A stretch of DNA of 64,000 nucleotides from Bin22 sp965207275 (GTDB lineage: Bacteria; Chloroflexota; Dehalococcoidia; Lucifugimonadales; UBA3495): positions 1,984,001-2,048,000 of the forward strand of contig CBDBMH010000002.1 in NCBI GenBank assembly GCA_965207275.1, read 5' to 3'. Below the pieces are notes generated by a model. The model did no database searches and had not been told where the DNA came from. It was given only the letters and a program-made list of their open reading frames with translations. This document shows, piece after piece, positions 53,716-61,025 of the stretch. How positions within the stretch are numbered: the first letter of the stretch is position 1; each line of letters begins with the position of its first letter. The position numbers and the translations under genes were made by a program.

Positions 53716-54606
53716 TTACTCTTCTTCCAGAAACTCCAGAATCACTCGGGCCAACTCGTCGGGTTTATGGTACCCAATGTCGTGGATGGTCTCAGGTATC
53801 CAATGTACCCGGTTATTGGGTACGGCTTTCGCCGCCGCCTCAACCATCACTCGCTTCGTGAGATTGAAGTCGCTTCCAGCCCGGTCAGAACGAGGACCAG
53901 CCGGCACAATCACGGTGGGACACTGGATATTGGGGAGGGTAACTGACGGGGGTTCACCCCACATCGCCTCCAGTACCTGGGCGTGATTTGAGGGCCTCAA
54001 TATGTCTTGAATGTGTCCATCCTCGTCCTCGTACACCATAGTCTGGACGATCCGTTCCAGGTCGCTGTCCCAGCAGTCTGCCAACTGCTGACTTATGCGG
54101 GCCAGGAATTCCTGCCGGGTGCCGGAAACGTTTCTTGGTCCATAGCGATTCTGGAACACTTCCCACGAAGCATCCGGCAGAAGGTGGCCATCCAGAAAGC
54201 CGCCGTCAATCATCACCAGCTTGTTGACCCGTTCCGGGAACTTGGCGGCCACGTTGATGGCTACGTTGCCACCCCAGGAATGGCCCAACACGGTAGCCTG
54301 TTCCACCCCCAAGTGGTCGAGGACACGGATCGCGTCTGCTGCCAGGGTTTGCCAGTCGTAGCCGCTGGGGGATTGGGTAGTCTGTCCGTGGCCCCGCTGG
54401 TCAGGAGCTACCACCCGATACCGGCGACACAGCCGGGCAGCCAGCCTTTCATACCAGTTAGCGGATGAGGCCAGGCCGTGCAGGGCAAGGATGGGGGAGT
54501 TCGGGAGATCAGCCGCGGGCAACCACTCCAGGTAACGAACTTGCAGCTGGCCGATGATGGTGTGATGTTCGGTGGGTCCACCGAAATACTGGCCTTGGGT
54601 TGTCAA
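53716..54606 (-). CDS. Alpha/beta hydrolase
   Basis: A 296-residue alpha/beta hydrolase. Oxyanion region ILALHGLASSANWYERLA, nucleophile elbow GHSWGG (Ser about residue 107), and a likely catalytic His in IPETIHDIGYHKPDEL near the C-terminus. It follows the pattern of C-C bond hydrolases and haloperoxidase-like esterases. Start is taken as TTG 54606, seven bases after GGAGG; the frame is open to 54645. The substrate is unknown. It faces the pgi gene with about 200 bp between starts. Confidence 0.87.
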   Translation of the reverse strand: MTTQGQYFGGPTEHHTIIGQLQVRYLEWLPAADLPNSPILALHGLASSANWYERLAARLCRRYRVVAPDQRGHGQTTQSPSGYDWQTLAADAIRVLDHLGVEQATVLGHSWGGNVAINVAAKFPERVNKLVMIDGGFLDGHLLPDASWEVFQNRYGPRNVSGTRQEFLARISQQLADCWDSDLERIVQTMVYEDEDGHIQDILRPSNHAQVLEAMWGEPPSVTLPNIQCPTVIVPAGPRSDRAGSDFNLTKRVMVEAAAKAVPNNRVHWIPETIHDIGYHKPDELARVILEFLEEE

Positions 54607-54715
54607 CGAGGGACCTCCTGGGCAAAGTAATAGGAAAGGCGGCAAGCGGCGCCGGAATTTCGACGATTATAGCATGGGTGGATCGGCTCGAAAGCGGCGT
54701 CAATTTCCTATGGTC

Positions 54716-54745
54716 TTGGCCTCTGGCGAATCGGTATGCTATCTT
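54716..54745 (+). promoter_or_regulatory. Possible promoter for pgi-gnd-zwf
   Basis: TTGGCC (54716-54721), 18-base spacer, TATCTT (54740-54745) preceded by TGC, giving an extended -10. The start would be near 54752, about 54 bases before the TTG start codon. Moderate match. Confidence 0.38.
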
Positions 54746-54805
54746 GTGTTTGTTCCTCAAGAAACTGGAGCCATAATGTTCAACTTCCGTTAACTGGAGG
54801 GTACG

Positions 54806-56431
54806 TTGGCTAAAGTCACCCGTGCGATTGAGGCTCTGGGAGACTACAATTTGCTGGTTGAGCATGCCCTCAACAAGCTTGATTCGGACGACGTCGTGTC
54901 TCGCATCTGGGCGGGCGACCACCGGATATGGAGCGAAGACCCCACTGAGATCGAAGACCGACTGGGCTGGCTGACCCTGCCCAAGGATATGGTCAAACAG
55001 ATCCCTCTGCTTACCCGTTTTGGCTCGGAGGTCAGGGCAGCGGGATACACTAATGTCGTTCTATTGGGTATGGGCGGCAGCAGCCTGGGACCGGAAGTGT
55101 TGCGGCGTACTCTTGGCAGCGCCCCGGGTTTCCCCCAACTGAGAGTCCTTGACTCCACCCTTCCGGCCTGGATAAACGCTGCCAACGAAGCCATAGACCT
55201 TTCCAGATCCTTTTTCCTCGTATCTTCTAAGTCCGGTACTACCATCGAATCCAACACCCTCTACTCTTACTTCCGGAAGCGCGTCGCCGAATGCGTGGGC
55301 GAAAACGTCGCCGGAGACAGCTTCGCCGCAGTCACCGACCCGGGTACTCCCCTGGAAATCCTGGGAGCAAAGGAGGGGTTTCGCAAGGTCTTCGTCAATC
55401 CGCCTGAAATCGGAGGCCGCTACTCGGTCCTCTCCCGCTTTGGCATGGTTCCGGCGGCCCTTTTGGGCCTTGACCTGGAAGACCTACTCGGTCGAACCGC
55501 TGTGATGCAGGAGGATTGCCGGGTGGCCGATGCCGGCGCTAACCCTGGCGCAAGGCTGGGCGCCATAATGGGATCCCTGGCCCAACATGGTCGGGATAAA
55601 CTTACCCTGATAACGTCGCCAGCCCTGGCCAGTTTCGGACTATGGGTAGAGCAACTGCTGGCAGAAAGCCTGGGCAAGTCCGGCCGGGGCATTGTTCCGG
55701 TTGCCGGTGAACCCACAATGCCGCTGGTACAGTACAGTACTGACCGCCTGATAGTCTACCTGCGGCTGCAGGGAGACGATAATTCCGGCCCCGATGCTCT
55801 GGTCAAAGACCTTTCTACCGCCCATCCATCGATGCGGCTTGAACTTTCCGACCGCGCCGACCTGGGCGCCGAGTTTTACCGCTGGGAATTCGCTACAGCC
55901 GTAGCGGGCTGCATCCTGGGAGTACATCCCTTCGACCAACCGAACGTTCAAGGAGCCAAGGACAAAACTGACCTGGTGCTGAATCACCTTGTGGAAACCG
56001 GAGAACTGCCACACCTGGAAGCAACGGAATCGGTGGAAAGCCTGATGTCCATGGCCCGTTCTGGCGACTACCTGGCAATTCTGGCCTATCTCCCAGACAG
56101 CAGGGACGTTCGCCGGGCCTTGACTTATTTACGGCAGCGACTTGCGGAGAAGTACGGAATTCCCACCACGGCCGGTTTTGGACCCCGCTACCTCCACTCA
56201 ACAGGCCAGTTGCACAAAGGCGGTCCAAACTCGGGCATTTTCCTGCAGTTCACCACCGATCATCCCGAGGATATACCTGTCCCCAACCGGCCATACTCCT
56301 TTGGTTCCTTGGCGGACGCCCAGTCTACGGGCGATTTGCAGGCCCTGCTGGAACTGGGTCGGCGCGCCGGGCGAATACACCTGGGATCGGATACTGCGGC
56401 ATCCATCCTGGAACTGGCCGCCAAGATTTAA
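54806..56431 (+). CDS. pgi: Glucose-6-phosphate isomerase
   Basis: A 541-residue isomerase interconverting glucose-6-phosphate and fructose-6-phosphate. SIS-type motifs GMGGSSLGPEVLRRT (about residues 88-102) and FFLVSSKSGTTIESNTLYSYF (about 136-156) bind the sugar phosphate. It resembles the isomerase half of transaldolase-isomerase fusions; no transaldolase part is attached. Start codon is TTG 54806, five bases after GGAGG. gnd starts 27 bp downstream and zwf overlaps gnd, so the three form one operon for the oxidative pentose phosphate branch. Confidence 0.92.
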   Translation: MAKVTRAIEALGDYNLLVEHALNKLDSDDVVSRIWAGDHRIWSEDPTEIEDRLGWLTLPKDMVKQIPLLTRFGSEVRAAGYTNVVLLGMGGSSLGPEVLRRTLGSAPGFPQLRVLDSTLPAWINAANEAIDLSRSFFLVSSKSGTTIESNTLYSYFRKRVAECVGENVAGDSFAAVTDPGTPLEILGAKEGFRKVFVNPPEIGGRYSVLSRFGMVPAALLGLDLEDLLGRTAVMQEDCRVADAGANPGARLGAIMGSLAQHGRDKLTLITSPALASFGLWVEQLLAESLGKSGRGIVPVAGEPTMPLVQYSTDRLIVYLRLQGDDNSGPDALVKDLSTAHPSMRLELSDRADLGAEFYRWEFATAVAGCILGVHPFDQPNVQGAKDKTDLVLNHLVETGELPHLEATESVESLMSMARSGDYLAILAYLPDSRDVRRALTYLRQRLAEKYGIPTTAGFGPRYLHSTGQLHKGGPNSGIFLQFTTDHPEDIPVPNRPYSFGSLADAQSTGDLQALLELGRRAGRIHLGSDTAASILELAAKI

Positions 56432-56458
56432 CCTGGCAGACTGCGTGGAGGACTACTC

Positions 56459-57379
56459 GTGGAACTGGGAATGATCGGCTTGGGTCGCATGGGCGGCAAT
56501 ATGGTTCAGCGACTGCTGGCAGCCGGGCACAGCGTAGTTGCCTACGACACCAGCGAGAGCGCGGTATCCTTCAGTACATCGCAGGGCGCCCATGGGTCCA
56601 CTTCCCTGGAAGACTTGATCTCCCATCTTGCCCCTCCCAGGCCGATCTGGTTGATGCTGCCCCAGGGCCAGCCCACCCAGGACACTATTGAGCGCCTGCA
56701 ACCGCTTCTGTCGCCCGGCGACATCATCCTTGACGGCGGCAATGCCAATTACAAGGACACCCTTCAGCGGGCCGAAACCCTGTCCGCTAACGGCATCGCG
56801 CTTATGGATGTTGGCATAAGCGGCGGCATTTGGGGGCTGTCTGAAGGCTACACCCTCATGGTTGGCGGCAAAGAGGAACATTATCAAAGGCTTGAGCCTG
56901 TCTTCCGATCCCTGGCGCCGGGCCCCGACCGAGGTTACAGCCACGTTGGGCCGGTGGGCGCCGGCCACTTCGTCAAGATGATCCACAACGGGGTGGAGTA
57001 TGCCCTGATGGAAGCCTATGCCGAAGGCTTCGAGTTAATGGCTGCCAAGGAGGAATTTGACCTGGATCTGACCACTATTGCTAACACCTGGCGGCATGGC
57101 AGTGTGGTGCGGTCCTGGTTGCTCGACCTGGTGGTGTCGGCGTTGGAAGAGGATCCCAGTCTCTCCGACCTGCAGGCCTACGTAGAGGACTCAGGGGAAG
57201 GACGCTGGACCGTGCAGGAGTCGGTGGATCTTGCCGTGCCCGCCCCAGTGATTACCCTTTCCTTGTTGCAGCGGTTCCGTTCGCGACAGGCGCAGCCCTT
57301 TGGCGCCAAGCTGCTCGCCGCTTTGCGCAATCAGTTCGGCGGTCATCCGGTAAGGAGGTCCGGTGATGACTACGACTGA
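56459..57379 (+). CDS. gnd: 6-phosphogluconate dehydrogenase, short (NAD-type) form
   Basis: A 306-residue decarboxylating dehydrogenase making ribulose-5-phosphate. Rossmann motif MIGLGRMGGNM at residues 5-15, substrate motif DGGNANYKDT (about 98-107), and catalytic HFVKMIHNGVEYALMEAYAEGFEL (Lys about 176). Its size is that of the short GndA/YqeC-type enzymes, about 300 residues against 470 for the classical enzyme. GTG start at 56459. zwf starts inside its last five codons. Confidence 0.92.
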   Translation: MELGMIGLGRMGGNMVQRLLAAGHSVVAYDTSESAVSFSTSQGAHGSTSLEDLISHLAPPRPIWLMLPQGQPTQDTIERLQPLLSPGDIILDGGNANYKDTLQRAETLSANGIALMDVGISGGIWGLSEGYTLMVGGKEEHYQRLEPVFRSLAPGPDRGYSHVGPVGAGHFVKMIHNGVEYALMEAYAEGFELMAAKEEFDLDLTTIANTWRHGSVVRSWLLDLVVSALEEDPSLSDLQAYVEDSGEGRWTVQESVDLAVPAPVITLSLLQRFRSRQAQPFGAKLLAALRNQFGGHPVRRSGDDYD

Positions 57380-58856
57380 CCTGGTCCCTGACTCCAGAAT
57401 TCCCATCACCCTGGTAATTTTCGGGGCCAGCGGTGATCTTGCCCGCCGAAAGCTGATTCCCGCCCTGGCCAGTCTCCACAGCAAGGGACGGCTTCCCTCC
57501 AACCTGCAAATTCTGGGAGTAGCTCGCAGCGACCTCGACGACCAAGGGTTTCGAACAATCCTTGAAGAGTCTCTGGGCGGAGAGGGCATGACCCGACCCT
57601 CCGCAAACCAGTGGACAGATTTATCCTCCCGCATTTCTTACACCCATGGAGACATTACGAGTTCGGAAGATCTGGCCATCGTTAAGGCCAAATTGACCGA
57701 AATCGAAGGCGAGAAAGCCAACTGCAATCGACTCTACTACCTTTCCCTGGCGCCCTCCCTTTACCGTCACGCCATCACAGGACTGGGAGAAGCCGACATG
57801 GCGGATGACGCCCGCGGGTGGAGACGCCTGGTGGTCGAGAAACCGTTCGGGACCGACCTGGAATCGGCCCAGGAGCTTAACGAAATCGCCCACTCGGTAT
57901 TCCGTGAAGACCAGGTATTTCGAATCGACCACTATCTCGGTAAGGAAACGGTCCAGAACCTCCTGGTTTTCCGCTTTGCCAACGCCATTTTTGAGCCCAT
58001 TTGGAACCGCAACTACATTGACCATGTCCAGATTACCGTAGCGGAAACCCTTCGCATCGACGAGCGGGGTGACTATTACGACCAGACGGGCGTACTCCGC
58101 GACATGTTCCAAAATCACCTGCTGCAGTTGCTTACCCTGGTGGCCATGGAACCACCTCATGCCTTTGAAGCCGAGGCGCTGCGGAACGAAAAGGTCAAAG
58201 TCCTGAGCGCCATCCGTCGTATTCATTCCGGGGATGTTGCCAATCACGCAATTCCCGGACAGTACCGGACATACAGAGACGAGGGAGGCGTTTCCGGTGA
58301 CTCCGACACCGCAACCTACGCTGCCCTGCGTCTCTATGTGGACAACTGGCGCTGGCAAGGGGTTCCCTTTTACCTGCGTTCCGGCAAGGCCCTTCGCAGC
58401 AAGTCCACCGAAATTATCATTCAGTTTCGCAATCCTCCCCATATGCTTTTTCCCCTGGCGGAAGACGAAGATATTCCAGCGAATACCTTGGCCATCTTCG
58501 TACAGCCCGACGAGGGCTTTCACTTGGAGTTTCAGACTAAGACCCCCGACGCCGGCCTGCAAATGCGGAAGGCAGAGCTGGAGTTCCACTACCACGAAGC
58601 CTTCAGCGGCCAGGCAATACCCGACGCCTACGAGCGACTGTTGCTCGACGCTCTGAATGGCGACGCATCCCTTTTCACCCGGGCGGACGAGATAGAACAG
58701 GCCTGGAGCATCGTTGACCCCATCATCGCTGGCTTTAATCGCCCCGAAGCCCCTCGGCCATATTACTATTCGGAGGGAAGCTGGGGCCCGGTGGAGGCTG
58801 ACCGATTTATGGCCATAGACGGGCGGTCCTGGCTGCAAGCAGGACGATCTCGTTAG
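57366..58856 (+). CDS. zwf: Glucose-6-phosphate 1-dehydrogenase
   Basis: A 496-residue enzyme oxidising glucose-6-phosphate to 6-phosphogluconolactone with NADP. Coenzyme motif VIFGASGDLARRKLIPAL near residues 18-35; active-site signature RIDHYLGKETVQN from residue 186 (His189). Both are intact and the length is typical. ATG 57366 is used, seven bases after GGAGG, and overlaps gnd by 14 bases. A 6-phosphogluconolactonase gene is not seen, although SMP-30-type lactonases elsewhere in the window could serve. Confidence 0.96.
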   Translation: MTTTDLVPDSRIPITLVIFGASGDLARRKLIPALASLHSKGRLPSNLQILGVARSDLDDQGFRTILEESLGGEGMTRPSANQWTDLSSRISYTHGDITSSEDLAIVKAKLTEIEGEKANCNRLYYLSLAPSLYRHAITGLGEADMADDARGWRRLVVEKPFGTDLESAQELNEIAHSVFREDQVFRIDHYLGKETVQNLLVFRFANAIFEPIWNRNYIDHVQITVAETLRIDERGDYYDQTGVLRDMFQNHLLQLLTLVAMEPPHAFEAEALRNEKVKVLSAIRRIHSGDVANHAIPGQYRTYRDEGGVSGDSDTATYAALRLYVDNWRWQGVPFYLRSGKALRSKSTEIIIQFRNPPHMLFPLAEDEDIPANTLAIFVQPDEGFHLEFQTKTPDAGLQMRKAELEFHYHEAFSGQAIPDAYERLLLDALNGDASLFTRADEIEQAWSIVDPIIAGFNRPEAPRPYYYSEGSWGPVEADRFMAIDGRSWLQAGRSR

Positions 58857-58993
58857 CCCTGCCCCTGCCTGCTGTCTCTAGCCTGGCCCCAGCTCGGTAA
58901 GGGGGCAAATCCGGCGGGTCCCTGAGAACGTATTCTTTTATTAGCGGCCTTCCGCAAATCTGGAATGCGACATTCGTTGAAAGGAGCCTACAG

Positions 58994-60046
58994 ATGAAGA
59001 AACGTTCCCCGGGTAGCGCTTCCCGGCTGCGCCGGCCCCTCCGGCTGGCGACGCTTGGAGCGTCGGCCTTCCTGCTGGCCCTCGCCCTGGCCTGCGGAGC
59101 GGCCGAAAGACCCCAGGATCCAGCTCCGCAGGCAAGCCAGGCCGGTCAATCTTCCCCTTCTCAGCCCGCTACCCAGCCACGGGCGGCAGCCGAGACCACA
59201 CCGGTACAGGAAACCTCACAGGAAATGTCTCAGGATGTGGCCAAGGCAGCGCCGCCAGTCGCCGCCAAATCCGACGAACTACGATCGGAACCTGTGGCGT
59301 CCGGAGAAACAACAATCGATCATCCGTCCGGTTCCCAACTTACGATGGAGACTAAGGCCGAGATGGAGGCCACAGTTGAGCAGGTGGCTGAACCGAAGCC
59401 GGAACCCGTGGCCAAGGCCATGGATTCCCACCCTGCCGGGAAACCATCGTCCAGTCCCTCAAAGCCCTCGGCGTCCAAACAGCAGTCCACGGGTGATATG
59501 AAAGAGGAGACAGTCTCCCCCGCAGGGGAAACACCGCCTGAACCGACTGCGGAGCCCCACGCCACTGAAGCGCCGGTAGTGAAAGAACCCTTGGCCGAGG
59601 TGGGTAACCAGGTTGGCAACCGGATACCCGATTTCACCCTCGATCTGGTGGGCGGAGCAACAGTTTCCACCGCAAAACTGATTGAGGAGGGCAAACCCGC
59701 CTTCCTGTTCTTTACTTCCACTACTTGAGGGCAGTGCGCTGCCGAGTTGCGGCAGTTGAAGACGGTTTACCCTGAATACTCTGAACAGGTTAATTTTTAT
59801 GCCATCGCCGTATCCAAGGACTTTGACAATCTTGACCGGTTGGAAGGGCACCGGGAGAAGAACGGGCACCCTTGGCCGGTCGCCAACATAGCCAATGAGC
59901 AGAGCACCCTGGCAGACCTGAATGTGTCCTACCAATCTACCAAGATCGCTTTTGACTCCAGAGGAATAATCACCTACCGCGACGGATTCGGTGGTGGCAA
60001 CCCCGACGCCTGGCACCAGGTGTTCACCGGCCTGGCTAATCAGTAG
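58994..60046 (+). CDS. Thioredoxin-fold selenolipoprotein with U-G-Q-C site (UGA245 = Sec)
   Basis: A 350-residue exported protein when TGA 59726-59728 is read as selenocysteine. ATG follows AAGGAG. The signal peptide ends in a lipobox LALAC-G (Cys about 35). A long Ala/Pro/Ser-rich tether covers about 36-195. The redoxin domain begins VGNRIPDFTLDLVGG, then FLFFTSTT-U-GQC (Sec245, Cys248), where CxxC is expected, and continues AAELRQLKTVYPEY to the stop at 60046. Both sides of the UGA belong to one thioredoxin-like domain, and a SECIS hairpin follows. At the cis-Pro loop the sequence is YQSTKIAFDS, so Ser replaces Pro. A paralogue with its own UGA lies 159 bp downstream. Likely an extracytoplasmic thiol/selenol oxidoreductase or peroxidase. 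Confidence 0.9.
59726..59755 (+). promoter_or_regulatory. SECIS element of the U-G-Q-C selenoprotein
   Basis: Starting 13 bases after the U of UGA, CTGCCG (59739-59744) pairs with CGGCAG (59750-59755) around the loop AGTTG. The loop carries G-U in its second and third positions, as SelB hairpins do, at a distance typical for bacteria. Confidence 0.82.
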
Positions 60047-60102
60047 GTCGGATCTTTTGGAGCTACCGTGCCTGGCAAAACGCCAGCCCCGCAATTCCCA
60101 GG

Positions 60103-60136
60103 GCCCCAGGGCAGAAAAGGAATACTGCCCTGGGGC
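60103..60136 (+). terminator. Hairpin terminator between the two selenoprotein genes
   Basis: GCCCCAGGGCAG (60103-60114) and CTGCCCTGGGGC (60125-60136) form a perfect twelve-pair stem with a ten-base loop, followed by TTCATGCCTTT. The second selenoprotein gene therefore probably has its own promoter or depends on readthrough. Confidence 0.6.
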
Positions 60137-60205
60137 TTCATGCCTTTAAGCCATAGCATTAGAACGACGTTCGATGTACAATTGACCACATATAGGTGGT
60201 GGTAA

Positions 60206-60859
60206 ATGGCAAGGATCGGCTGGATAGGCAAAATCCTGTTAGGATTGGGCATCGCGTTGCCATTGGTTGGTTTCGCCGTCTCCGCCTATCTAGCTTCCAC
60301 CGGCAGCTCCTTGTCCATATTCTCTTCCAGTGACCTCCCTGAAGAAGAAGCATATATTCTGACCGCAGAGGACTTCCCTGAGCCCTCACAAACGGGAAAC
60401 CAGGTGGGTTATCGAGTGCCGTACTTTACCCTGGAGCTCGAGGACGGAAGCACAACTACATCTGCGGAGCTATTGGAGCAGGGACGTCCCACATTCCTTT
60501 TCTTTTGGGCAACCTATTGACCGGTCTGCACCGCCGAGTTGCGGCGTATGAAGGAAATTTACCCTGACTATGCCGACGACGTGGGATTTTACGCGGTCGG
60601 CTTGCACCCGGGGTTGAAAGAGGAAATGGTGGTCCTGAAGGCTTACAAAGAGCAACACGGTTACCCGTGGACAGTAGCCACGGCCCGGAGCGAGTTGATG
60701 GCCGAACTCGGCGTCACAATCCAGTCAACCAAAATTGCCTTTGACTCCAATGGGACTATTACTTACCGCGAAGGTATGGGCGCTGGCGATGACAAAACCT
60801 GGCGTCGAGTATTTACGGAACTTTCCCAGTCACGACAGGTCAGTGACACGGAACCATAG
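60206..60859 (+). CDS. Membrane-anchored thioredoxin-fold selenoprotein with U-P-V-C site (UGA105 = Sec)
   Basis: A 217-residue protein when TGA 60518-60520 is decoded as selenocysteine. N-terminal hydrophobic segment (about residues 7-30, IGKILLGLGIALPLVGFAVS) anchors it, with the redoxin domain outside. The domain begins VGYRVPYFTLELEDGS, reaches FLFFWATY-U-PVC (Sec105, Cys108) and continues TAELRRMKEIYPDY to TAG at 60857-60859. WATY-U-PVC closely mirrors the WATWCxxC active site of TlpA/ResA-type thioredoxins. The cis-Pro position reads IQSTKIAFDS, with Ser. It is a paralogue of the preceding gene. ATG behind AGGTGG. A role in extracytoplasmic disulfide or peroxide reduction is inferred. 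Confidence 0.9.
60518..60546 (+). promoter_or_regulatory. SECIS element of the U-P-V-C selenoprotein
   Basis: CGCCG (60532-60536) pairs with CGGCG (60542-60546) around the loop AGTTG, 19 bases after the U of UGA. Loop and position are identical to the neighbouring gene's hairpin. One stem pair is U-A there and C-G here, a compensatory change that keeps the pairing. Confidence 0.82.
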
Positions 60860-61025
60860 GTTGCTTTCTGCATAACTTCTCCCAACTTCGTTGCATCAGC
60901 CACAATTACGTGGCGTGGTTTGACTTGGAACGCAGCATTCCTGTGCGCCTGCTGTACGAACAAGGATATTCGCGGAACTGGCGGCGACCAAAATTGGGAA
61001 CTAGCCGGCTTTCCCTGCTCCCGGT

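Noticed and set aside
59726..60520. Premature stops or sequencing errors in the two thioredoxin-like genes
   Set aside because: Both genes have TGA at the same homologous active-site codon, Cys at +3, continued homology and a matching hairpin.
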